A stretch of DNA of 64,000 bases. Origin: Phytopythium helicoides. Its lineage: Eukaryota > Oomycota > Peronosporomycetes > Pythiales > Pythiaceae. Both the position numbers and the translations under genes were made by a program. Below, piece by piece: positions 44,961 through 53,985 of the stretch; position 1 is the first letter of the stretch, and each line of letters begins with the position of its first letter. The notes below the pieces were generated by a model. That model saw only the letters and a program-made list of their open reading frames with translations. It made no database searches and was not told the origin of the DNA. The DNA lies in NCBI GenBank assembly GCA_024867545.1, contig JANFNE010000016.1:62001-126000 (forward strand). Direction: 5' to 3'.

Positions 44961-46628
44961 ATGGCCTCGCCCGTCTCGTTTGCTCCCGGCTCCGCGTGCC
45001 CCGCGCCCGAGCGCTGCTTCGTCAAGGGCGAGCACGTGCACCGCCCTCGGTGAGCAGCTAGCGCCGCCTGTCTCTCGGTATCTTGGAAGCTGTTGCTGAC
45101 GATCGGTGGACTCGCGCAGCGTTGCGGAGCCCAAGATCCTCAACTCGATCCTCGACCACGTGGGCAACACGCCGCTCGTGCGCCTCAACTCGGTGCGTCG
45201 CTGGCTGGTGCGCTGGCGCCAATTGCCGCGCTGACGATCGCTCGTGTCTCGCAGATCGCGCGCAAGGCGGGGCTCGAGTGCGAGCTGTTGGCCAAGTGCG
45301 AGTTCTTCAACGCCGGTGGGTCGGTCAAGGACCGCATCGGCAAGCGCATGATCGAGGACGCCATGGAGTCCGGCCGCATCAAGCCCGGCGACACGCTCAT
45401 CGAGCCCACGTCGGGCAACACGGGCATCGGACTCGCGCTCGCCGCCGCCGTGTACGGCTTCCGCATGATCATCACGCTGCCGGAGAAGATGTCGCAGGAG
45501 AAGGTCGACGTGCTCAAGGCGCTGGGCGCCGAGATTATCCGCACGCCCACTGAGGCCGCGTGGGACTCGCCCGAGTCGCACATCGGCGTTGCACGCCGCC
45601 TCAATAAGGAGATCCCCAACTCGCACATCCTGGACCAGTACACGAACCCGTCGAACCCGCTGGCACACTACGATGGCACGGCTGAGGAGATCCTGGACGC
45701 GTGCGGCGGACAGGTTGACATGGTGGTCATGGGCGCCGGCACGGGCGGCACCATCTCGGGTACCGCGCGCCGCATCAAGGAGGTCGCTCCGTCGTGCATC
45801 GTCGTTGGCGCCGACCCGGTTGGATCCATTCTGGCCGAGCCCGAGTCGCTGAACGATGAGAAGCGTCTGCAGCCGTACCAGGTTGAGGGCATTGGCTACG
45901 ACTTTATCCCGGACGTGCTGGACCGCTCGCTCATTGACCGGTGGATCAAGACGTCGGATCAGGAGTCGTTCCTGCTGGCGCGCCGCCTGATCCGCGAGGA
46001 GGGTCTGCTGTGTGGTGGCTCGTGCGGCTCGGCTGTTGCTGCCGCGCTCAAGGCAGCCAAGTCGCTCAAGAAGGGCCAGCGCTGTGTTGTGGTGCTGCCC
46101 GACTCGACACGCAACTACATGAGCAAGTTCCTGTCGGACGACTGGATGTACGAGCACGGCTACGTCGAGGACATGGCGAAGAGCGCGCTGAGCTCGACGT
46201 GGTGGGCCAAGAAGAGCGTGTCGGAGCTGCCGCTGCAGGAGCCTGTGACCATCACGCCCGACCTCACGTGCAAGGAGGCCGTGGACATTCTCAAGAAGGA
46301 GGGCTTCGACAACCTGCCGGTGGTCGCGGACGACAACTCGATCGTGGGTGTCGTGTCGGAGGGTAACCTCATTGCGCAGCTGATGCCAGGCCGTGTGCGT
46401 CCGACGGACGCTGTGTCGCGCGCAATGTTCCGGCAGTTCAAGAAGGTGAGCACCCAGACGTCGCTGTTCGAGCTGAGCCGCATCTTCGACCGCGACCACT
46501 TTGCGCTCGTCGTGTCTGAGCAGAAGCGCATCCGCAAGGGCGGCCAGATCGAGGTCAAGTCGGTGATCTTTGGCGTCGTCACGCGCATCGACCTGCTCAC
46601 GTACATTACTCGCCACGCGCAAGAGTAG
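44961..46628 (+). CDS. Cystathionine beta-synthase
   Basis: Exons 44961-45049, 45120-45192 and 45255-46628 give 511 residues. The enzyme condenses serine (or O-acetylserine) and homocysteine in transsulfuration. The PLP domain carries [11 protein letters not shown] with the PLP Lys79, the [11 protein letters not shown] loop, the GTGGTISG phosphate loop and the CGGSCGSAV motif. Two CBS domains follow (about residues 365-505: [39 protein letters not shown], and FALVV to [11 protein letters not shown]), the part that binds S-adenosylmethionine in animal enzymes. The N-terminus has [10 protein letters not shown]: His25 lies 54 residues before Lys79, exactly as haem ligand His65 lies before Lys119 in human CBS, and Cys19 is nearby. 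Splice junctions are supported by [21 protein letters not shown]. Codons are strongly GC-ending, as in well-expressed genes. Confidence 0.93.
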
Positions 46629-46750
46629 ACAAACAACAGAGGCAGACGTATGAATACGACCGAAACATTGCATTTTCATGACTCATTCCCGTGCGGATGA
46701 CTCCTGTGCGTTCAACCATCTACACTTGACAAGCAAGGAATGCCGCTGGC

Positions 46751-47647
46751 TTAGAGCTTAGCGTTGGGCTCGAAGAAGAACTCGCCGCCGTCAATGACGA
46801 TAACGCCGCGCTCCTTGACGCGCGCCTGGAAGAGCACGCGGTTGCCGTCCTGCCACATGAGCGTCTCGACGGTCTCGCCCGGGTAGACAGGGGCTGGAGA
46901 AGCGCACGCGCACCGACTTGAAGCGCGCGACGTCGCCGGCGCAGAACTGGTGGAAGAGCGCGCGCGTGGTGACGCCCATGGTGCAGAGGCCATGCAGGAT
47001 GGGCTTCTTGAAGCCGACGCTCTGCGCGATCTCGGGGTCAATGTGCAGCGAGTTGTAGTCGCCCGAGAGGCGGTAGAGCTGCGCCTGGTGGGGCGAAGTC
47101 TTGAACTCGGTCACGAAGTCGGGCGTGCGCTTGGGGATCTCGACGCGCGCGGGCAGGCGGCGGCCCTTGCCCTCGTATCCGGTGAGTCCGCGGATAAAGG
47201 AGCCGCTGATGAGACGCGCGACGACGCCCTTGGCGTCCTCTAGCACGGTCTGGGACTCCATGAGCGTGCCCTTGCCCTTGTTGTAGAAGGAGATGATCTT
47301 GGTGCGCGCCTGCAGCTCGCCGCCCTCGGGATCGAGCGGCCGCACGAGCTCGAGCGCCTGCTCGCCGTGCAGGATCATGGCCGGGTTGACGACAGGGCAT
47401 GCCGTCGGGCGCGGCCGAGAGCGTGGGCGGCGGGTAGGGCACCACGTCATAGGACGTGCCCTTGAACGGCAGCACGACCGGGTAGAGCGGGAAGGCCGAG
47501 AAGCGGTCGTGGTACTCGTACGTGAACTGCAGGTCGCTCTCGCCGATGCCCGCGGCGTACAGCAGCAGGTCGCGCTGCGTGTAGGCTGGCCGTGAAGCGC
47601 TGCTCGGGGCTGCTGAGGATCTTGTTGACGTCCACGCTCTCGCTCAT
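46751..47647 (-). CDS. MaoC/hydratase-2-type enoyl-CoA hydratase with PTS1, three frame breaks
   Basis: Minus strand; 297 residues if three extra single bases are dropped: c at about 47584, t at 47394 and t at 46889. These join FTAS to YTQRDLLLYAAGIG, DGMP to VVNPAMILHGEQ, and RFSSP to VYPGETVETLMWQ. The result has the two hot-dog halves of peroxisomal hydratase 2 (as in HSD17B4/MFE-2). The catalytic motif is SGDYNSLHIDPEIA followed by GFKKPILHGLCTMGV. It ends FFFEPNAKL, and AKL is a working variant of the peroxisomal targeting signal 1. The enzyme would hydrate trans-2-enoyl-CoA to (3R)-hydroxyacyl-CoA in peroxisomal beta-oxidation. No degenerate residues accompany the breaks, so errors in the assembled sequence are likelier than a pseudogene. 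Confidence 0.8.
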
Positions 47648-49006
47648 GGCTGGCGCTGGCGCTGGCTGCGGGGGACCTCGGGGCTTGCTGGACGGACGAG
47701 AAGTGAGCTGCTCGAGCCTCGACGGGTTTTACATGACAAGGGGGTACATCGAGGGGTACGAATGCGTCAACGTCGACAACTTCAAGGGATTGGCAGGCTT
47801 GATGATTGTATGCATCGAATTTGAAAGGGTGGGGGGAGGAGGATGCGAATGTACCCCTACTTCAACGTGAACGGCTTCAAGTGCATCATCTCCAAGGCGA
47901 GTCGTCAGATTGAATACTGATTGACATTGACACACAGAGACTTAGCCAAGGTGGAGTGAACGATGCTCGCTTTAGTTGCGCGATAGCTGAGCGTGATGAC
48001 GTCGTCGTTGGCGTCGTCGTTGGCGCCTCCAATACAACCACCGATAGCTGCTCGATGTACTTCTAGCTCCCTGAGATGCCCATAATACACTATCACTAGG
48101 TTTAAACGAGTGTCTGTGAGCGTCATCAAGAGGAAGATCGACAAATTGAAGTGGGGACTTACCTCCCACGATCCACCTTCGCTGAACGTGTCCGTGCGGC
48201 CGTCCAGGACGACTACAACATGGACCACTACCCTCTTGACGGAGATCATGCTGTTGCTGGGGCTTTGCGAGTCTGAGTCGAGCTATCGGCTGCTGCTATA
48301 TGCTGCTGCAAATCTTTGCCGCAAAGACTATAGTACAGAAGGCGAAGCTACTAAACGCAGTGCACAATTTCTCGTGGCTTGTGGATACTCTGTATCTCCA
48401 TCAATACAAGTTTTGTTGCTCCAAATGCTGACCGTGAAGAATGCGGCAAAGACCACCGACTCTGGAAAGTCCAAGCAATGTCGCGCTGCAACCAATACAG
48501 TAGTATCACATCATGGAACGTAAAGAAGCAGAAACGCACCACCAGTCACGACACGCGCAGCAGCTACCAGTTCACGGCATCGCCTCTTCAGATTTTTGCC
48601 GAGCGAGAAGCGAAGTTGTCCATCCGGAACGACGAGCACGTGCATAATACGATCCAGCTCGATCCCGCACTTCCCCTGGCCGCTCATAGCTGAAGTTGAT
48701 ATCACAAGATGTCACGATCAAGCCGTCTGCAGCAACAAGCTGTTCGAGCACAGACGTCGTCGAAGTGCTGGAACTGGAAGTCGCAGTCACCCCTAGTTGT
48801 TACGAGAGGCAGATCAGACAGCCAACCAAGCTCGGACTGGAGCTGTAGCATTCAGTGGCAGAAGGACAAGCCGCACATCCTCTCGAGTACCCCGACAACA
48901 ACACAAGTGAGCTCCAGCTCCATCTTGGCTTCAAGACCACGCGTCAACGAAACCAATAATTGTTTCTCGACTTGCCTCAGGCTGGCTTGCCACGTAGAGC
49001 TCGACG
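47648..49006. other. 1.36-kb region without a supportable gene
   Basis: Small coding-like fragments appear but cannot be joined. On the plus strand at about 47730-47910 there is GYIEGYECVNVDNFKG, and in another frame YPYFNVNGFKCIISKASRQI. On the minus strand at about 48560-48700 there is GIELDRIMHVLVVPDGQL and RRCRELVAAARVVTGG. They may be remnants of a gene or an unrecognised multi-exon gene. I recognise no family. Confidence 0.4.
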
Positions 49007-51286
49007 ATGCGCGTGGTATGGTGGACCGCGGTGGTGAGCACGGCGCTGGCGCTGGCGTCGGCGCAGCGCAGCGCGCAGCGGCCGCCCGACGAGGACAAGG
49101 AGGAGGACGCGGTGGTGACGTGGGAGCTGCGCGAGCCCTCGCAGCCTGCTAGCGGCACGGCGGGCGATCGCGTGGAGGCGCTCGTATCGCAGATTCTGGC
49201 GGGTGACGCAGCGCTCGAGGCGCTGGACGCGGACACGGCGGCGCTGCTGGCGGCCGCGCTGGACGACGACAAGATTGCGGAGTTGGTGGACGAGGTGCTG
49301 AGCAGTTTGGGGCCCGAGGAGGGGGGAGAAGGCGAGGAGGAACATGAGCTGGAGCCAATTGACGAGGACTTGCTCGCGGCGTTCGGCGAGGGAGCGCTGG
49401 AGGAAGAGGGAGACGAGGAACTGGTGCCATCAGAGAGCTTCCTGGAGCTGGAGGAAGCGGTGTTTCGAGATGGATACACGCCCGAGCTCGTGGAGAGGCT
49501 GGAAGAGGTCGTTCAGCACGCCGACAGCCAGCGAGACTCGATCTTCGCGCTCGAGCACCTCGCGTACCGGCAGCTTTTCGAGCCTCGGACGACGAAAGAG
49601 GCGCAAGAAGACGGGAGAGACGAGGTGGATGCATTCCTCAACGCACTGGCGCAGCTTCGGATGGTGGCGGATGCAGGTGTGCGGTCTGCGAAGAGCGTGG
49701 TGGCGCTACTGGATATTGTCAATGTGCAATTCCCTCCCCAAGACTACGACAACGAGCAGGACCCACACAGCCATCATGAACCTGTACTAACACCGAATGA
49801 GCGACAACTTGAGGCGGAACGTGCACTTATTGAGATCGCAGGACACGACGACATGGTAGCGTCTCTGGCAGTTGCTTATAGACACCTCTCTCGCAAGATG
49901 CTGGTGCGCCAGGCGGAAGATGTGTGCTACGACGCTGCTTGGTACTACCACAAGTGTGCGCAGGAAAATGTCTATGCCATCGACGACGAGGGCGGTGAAC
50001 GCTACTTTGACGTCGTGCGCCTCTCGGAAGAAGCAGTCTTCCCAGAGCTAACATCGGGATACGACGGCGAGCTACGTGACCGAGTTGAAGCTGTGAACGA
50101 GCTCGAATACTATCGAACAGCAGCCAACAACCCACTTGATGAGCAGTATGCCATCGCTCACGAGCGCCTCGGGGAGATGTATTACTTCGGAGACGACGCA
50201 GCTGGTCTTCGCCAAGATTTTGAGGCTGCAGCGCGCCACTTTCGAGTTGCTGCGGATGAAGGCGATGTAATGGCCATGGCAAACTACGGCATGATGCTAG
50301 CAAGTGGCCTTGGCGTTGCACAGAACAACAAGACTGCCATCGAGTATATGGAGCGCGCGGCACAGTACGGAAGCGCGTATGCTCTGCACAGTCTTGGTGT
50401 CATGCACCTCACTGGCGGTGGAGTACCAATCAACGCCACGCGTGCTCGTCTCTACTTTGAAGAAGCCGTCGAGTGGGGGTTCGTCGAGTCGAACACATAT
50501 CTTGGCTCGATGTACCTCAATGGCGAGGGAGTCGATGCAATCGATTATACGCGAGCGTTTGAGCACTTTCAGCTCGCAGCGGAGGTTCAGTCCAGTTTGG
50601 CGTTGTTCAACCTCGGCGTCATGCACTACGAAGGCATCGGGACGCCAATGTCTTGTCTTGACGCGCTTGATCTCTTTCGTACCGTCGCACTCCAGCCTGA
50701 CCAGCTCGCTCGGCACGCCCCATTCTCCCTAATCAAAGGCTACGAGTGCGTCCGCGCCGGTGATCCAGTTCGTGCGTACCTTCACTTTCGCCTTGCCGGA
50801 GAGTTTGGCGATGAAGACGCGCTGTGCAACGCAGCGTTCTTGCTTGAGGAGTTCGGGGACAAGATCTTTCACCACTCTTGGCTTGTGGGTGACCGAAAGC
50901 AACTGCCGCTGACCGGAGCATTCGCATTGTACGAGTTTGCGGCGGGGCTGAACGACTCGGAAGCATTCCGAAAACTTGGCGTTTGCCACGACAAACCTTG
51001 GGAGGGGGTATGCACGCAGAACCGATCGCACGCACTTGAATTGTACGAGCGTGCGGCGGAGCTGGGAGACCCGGAGGCAGCCTACACGGCCGGGGCTATC
51101 ATGCTGGTTGGTGATGAGACGGGAGAGGACGAGTCGACATTCGTCGCCAGCAACTGGGAGAAGGCTCGCGAGCTTTTTGCAATGTGCCGAGCCGCCGAGT
51201 TCCCGCGCAACATGCCATGCGTACTTGCCACGGTTGGGATGGACTCAATGCTGGCAATTCGCTCGGCAGCCCAACTCTTTTGGTAA
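49007..51286 (+). CDS. SEL1L/HRD3-like Sel1-repeat protein of ER-associated degradation
   Basis: A single frame of 759 residues starts at ATG 49007 with a signal peptide (VVWWTAVVSTALALASAQ). An acidic region fills residues 60-160. From about 378 onward Sel1 repeats occur: AIAHERLGEMYYFGDDAAGL, AMANYGMMLASGLGVAQNN, ALHSLGVMHLTGGGVPIN, SNTYLGSMYLNGEGVD, LALFNLGVMHYEGIGTP and later EAFRKLGVCHDKPWEGV. SEL1L/Hrd3 stabilises the Hrd1 ubiquitin ligase and recruits misfolded ER clients. The family usually ends with a transmembrane helix; here the frame stops at QLFW with no such helix. A good donor (TG|GTAAGG) overlaps the stop codon, so a 3' exon may be missing from this model. The gene converges on the carboxypeptidase gene, 166 bp away. 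Confidence 0.8.
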   Translation: MRVVWWTAVVSTALALASAQRSAQRPPDEDKEEDAVVTWELREPSQPASGTAGDRVEALVSQILAGDAALEALDADTAALLAAALDDDKIAELVDEVLSSLGPEEGGEGEEEHELEPIDEDLLAAFGEGALEEEGDEELVPSESFLELEEAVFRDGYTPELVERLEEVVQHADSQRDSIFALEHLAYRQLFEPRTTKEAQEDGRDEVDAFLNALAQLRMVADAGVRSAKSVVALLDIVNVQFPPQDYDNEQDPHSHHEPVLTPNERQLEAERALIEIAGHDDMVASLAVAYRHLSRKMLVRQAEDVCYDAAWYYHKCAQENVYAIDDEGGERYFDVVRLSEEAVFPELTSGYDGELRDRVEAVNELEYYRTAANNPLDEQYAIAHERLGEMYYFGDDAAGLRQDFEAAARHFRVAADEGDVMAMANYGMMLASGLGVAQNNKTAIEYMERAAQYGSAYALHSLGVMHLTGGGVPINATRARLYFEEAVEWGFVESNTYLGSMYLNGEGVDAIDYTRAFEHFQLAAEVQSSLALFNLGVMHYEGIGTPMSCLDALDLFRTVALQPDQLARHAPFSLIKGYECVRAGDPVRAYLHFRLAGEFGDEDALCNAAFLLEEFGDKIFHHSWLVGDRKQLPLTGAFALYEFAAGLNDSEAFRKLGVCHDKPWEGVCTQNRSHALELYERAAELGDPEAAYTAGAIMLVGDETGEDESTFVASNWEKARELFAMCRAAEFPRNMPCVLATVGMDSMLAIRSAAQLFW

Positions 51287-51452
51287 GGCCATTCACCTGG
51301 TAAATTATAGTTGCAGGGATCGCGGTGAAGATCGATTTCGTCAAGATAGATGTGTCCGGCGTCACGTTTCAAAAAGTTTGCTTTTGTTCTGTTTTTCCAA
51401 CATCTTCCACCTGGATCATGACTACAATGCTGCTAAGCGAATGCTCACACGT

Positions 51453-52973
51453 TCACGGGTAGGTCATGAAACCTTCCTCCTCGATGCGCTCGGCCTGGCG
51501 AAGAGTCTCGTCCATCTCGCGGTTGAGCAGCTCTGACGTGAGCTCGTCAAGCGTCGAGTATTGGTTCGGGTGCGCCTTAGGAAGCGTGAACTCCTTCACG
51601 AGAGCAAGCGCATTTGCCGGCTGGTCGAGCGGCACCATGTGCCCTGCCTCGTACACTTGCACAAAGGAGAATGGTCCAGCACTGCGCACCTTGCCGGCCT
51701 TCTTGCCATCCACAATCCAATCCTTGTCCTCGGCAGCAGCAAACTCCGCGTGCTTGCTCCACTCGAGCTCAAGCGTCCAAGCCTTGCAGCCGAACCAGTT
51801 TACAATGAAATCGGCGTCGCCCGCGTACACGAGACCGCGGATGCCGCTCTCGAGCATGGGCACAACCAGTTGATGGAAGTTCTTCATCCAGTCGTAAGCA
51901 AACCCGGCGTGCACTTCCATGTTGCACGACTCCCACTTGGCGCTCTTGGAGCTCACGTGCAGTGCCTCAAGCGTGCTGTCAAGCTGCAGGAACTTTTCCA
52001 CGTTGGAAAAGTCGTAGCAGAGCGGTGGGTATTTGCACTTGGAGCGCACGTCGTAGACATTCAGTCCCGAGGCAGAGTAGGGCGACACGAGCGCGGCGTT
52101 GCAAAACGCCTGGGCAGCCAAGCAGGACGCCTTGTTGGTCTGGCAGCTCTTGATCATGCTAATGCAGGGTTTGACGGCAGACTTCATTGCGAGGTAGACC
52201 GGGTAGGACACGGCCTTGACCTGGTACGTGTTGTTGTACGCCATGTCCGGGTAGTACTTGTACTGCACCTCTGGGTCTGTGAGTCCGTTGCCGATGCCGA
52301 AGCCCTCGAGGTTGATGTGGACGGGTCCGTCTTTGTTCTTGTTGCCCGTGAAGACGCGGTGGGCGATGGCCGGCACGTAGTGTCCGCCGTAGCTCTCGCC
52401 AAAGACGTAGAATGGCTGCTTGGTGTACTCTGGGTGCGACTGGAAGAAGGCCTGCAGGAACTGGTACATGTCGTCTCCGACCTGCTTCTCGTCCGTGTCG
52501 TACTCACTCTTGTCGCCGTAGCTGAAGCCGACGCCGACGGGCTGGTCGATCCACATGATGTTGGCGCGCTCGTTCCACGAGAACGGGTTGCGCTGGGTGG
52601 TCAGGTCGTCCTTGACCGAGCAGGGCCCGTTCTCGACGAGCAGCGCGAGCATGGAGCTGCAGCCGGGTCCGCCCGTGAGCCAGATGATGAGCGGGTCGGT
52701 GGCGGGCTGTCCGCGCGACTCGAAAAACCAGTAGAAGTAGTTCTTGGAGCGCGAGCCCGCGATCTTGAAGTAGCCGCTCAGCTGCTTGGTCGAGTCGCAC
52801 AGCGCTTCGTCCACCGCGTCGGCCGTCAGCGTGTAGCGCGTGTCGTTGAGCGTCGTCGAGAACGCGACGCTCCCGTCTTCAGCGCCCCAGAAGCCGCCGG
52901 GAGTCGCCGCGCACAGCGGCAGCAGCGTCAGCGCGAGTGCGAGCGCCACGCAGCGCGTCGCTCGGCGCGTCAT
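51453..52973 (-). CDS. Serine carboxypeptidase (peptidase family S10)
   Basis: A single minus-strand frame of 506 residues starts at the Met before a signal peptide (CVALALALTLLPLCAA); further in-frame codons lie upstream but add no signal. The oxyanion-hole region WLTGGPGCSS is at about 99-107. The triad is Ser194 in FGESYGGHYVP, Asp388 in YAGDADFIVNW and His445 in EAGHMVPLDQP, and the substrate-binding segment is WNERANIMWIDQPVGVGFSY. Paired cysteines fit the family. Length and order match vacuolar carboxypeptidase Y and plant S10 enzymes, which remove C-terminal residues at acid pH in vacuoles or outside the cell. About 45 extra C-terminal residues rich in Glu and Arg follow the usual end. 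Confidence 0.93.
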   Translation of the reverse strand: MTRRATRCVALALALTLLPLCAATPGGFWGAEDGSVAFSTTLNDTRYTLTADAVDEALCDSTKQLSGYFKIAGSRSKNYFYWFFESRGQPATDPLIIWLTGGPGCSSMLALLVENGPCSVKDDLTTQRNPFSWNERANIMWIDQPVGVGFSYGDKSEYDTDEKQVGDDMYQFLQAFFQSHPEYTKQPFYVFGESYGGHYVPAIAHRVFTGNKNKDGPVHINLEGFGIGNGLTDPEVQYKYYPDMAYNNTYQVKAVSYPVYLAMKSAVKPCISMIKSCQTNKASCLAAQAFCNAALVSPYSASGLNVYDVRSKCKYPPLCYDFSNVEKFLQLDSTLEALHVSSKSAKWESCNMEVHAGFAYDWMKNFHQLVVPMLESGIRGLVYAGDADFIVNWFGCKAWTLELEWSKHAEFAAAEDKDWIVDGKKAGKVRSAGPFSFVQVYEAGHMVPLDQPANALALVKEFTLPKAHPNQYSTLDELTSELLNREMDETLRQAERIEEEGFMTYP

Positions 52974-53985
52974 GAGGAGCGAAGAGCAGGCGGGGGGAGC
53001 GGCGGCGACGGCGGAGATCTTTGGCGAGTGAGGGGGAAGAAGAAAGATTTCTCCCGCAAGTTGAACATCATCGGAGGGATTGTATGGAGCAAAGTATGGG
53101 GACCGTTTTCTCCTCATTGACAGGCATACGAGTGCCAGTTGAAGTCGTTCCTTGCAGTCGCATCTCAAACTCAAACACCCCAGAGACGGCCTTCACCGCT
53201 CCATCGTGAACGAGTCGGCGACGCTCGGTGAGAGAATTCACACAGATATCGTCCTAGTTGTCGACCTACTGGACCCTGTCGGCGGCAGTCACGCTGAAAG
53301 CAACGATCTTCCTGCAGACCTTGGGCTAGATGAATCATGGAGAACTGCAAGGTCGGCAGCTTCGCCCACGTCGATGGGCTTGATGTAAGCCACCCGGAAG
53401 GCAGTGATGTCCAAAAGATCGCAGCCGCTTAAGTCTCAAACATGCTGCGCAACGTCAGTAGCAAGGACGAACGCATCACACTGAGTTGGAGTTTCAGTTT
53501 TCGATCCAACTTGAAGTTGGCTGCAACAACTCAAAGAGCTCAAGCTCATTCATTGCGTGGAGCCGGTTTGCGACTGCTCACGCCACGAGAGACGACAAAG
53601 GTGACTGGTGGTGATCGCATTTAGCGTTTAGCTTGCCACTGTGAGTGGACTAATCTAATCCCAGGTGCGTCCGAAAACAGCTTTGTATTAGCGGTCGGTT
53701 CTGGGCTGTTCCTCTTCAACTTTGTTCGTCTGGCACCACGGCAGCGACACAACCAGTGAGGGCAAGCTCCTTCCTCGCCGCGTCACCCCACCTGACGAAT
53801 ATTTATACTCATCGAGCGTGGTGCTGAAATAGCACGGGTGGGGTGAGCCGTTTCGAAGCGAGAAATAGCGCTGCATCAGCTTTTCCAGCACTAAGCAGGA
53901 GCGCTTGCAGGTGTAGACGATAAAAGACAAGCTGGTGCCGTTCATCGCGGCAAGAATCCAAGCAGCCAGCAGGTAGTCAGTCACC
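52974..53985. other. Intergenic region, 1.0 kb
   Basis: No gene is supported. It should hold the divergent promoters of the carboxypeptidase and GRK-like genes. A minus-strand frame at 53688-54089 contains GTSLSFIVYTCKRSCLVLEK, coding-like in texture, but overlaps the GRK start and has no family signal. A small palindrome, CCAACTTGAAGTTGG, lies near 53507. Confidence 0.45.

Noticed and set aside
44907..46679. Minus-strand frame of 590 residues
   Set aside because: It is antisense to cystathionine beta-synthase, which has full family identity. The frame is a by-product of GC3-rich codons.
51561..53120. Plus-strand frame of 519 residues
   Set aside because: It is antisense to the serine carboxypeptidase, which carries all catalytic motifs. 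Arg/Val/Ala-rich without domains.
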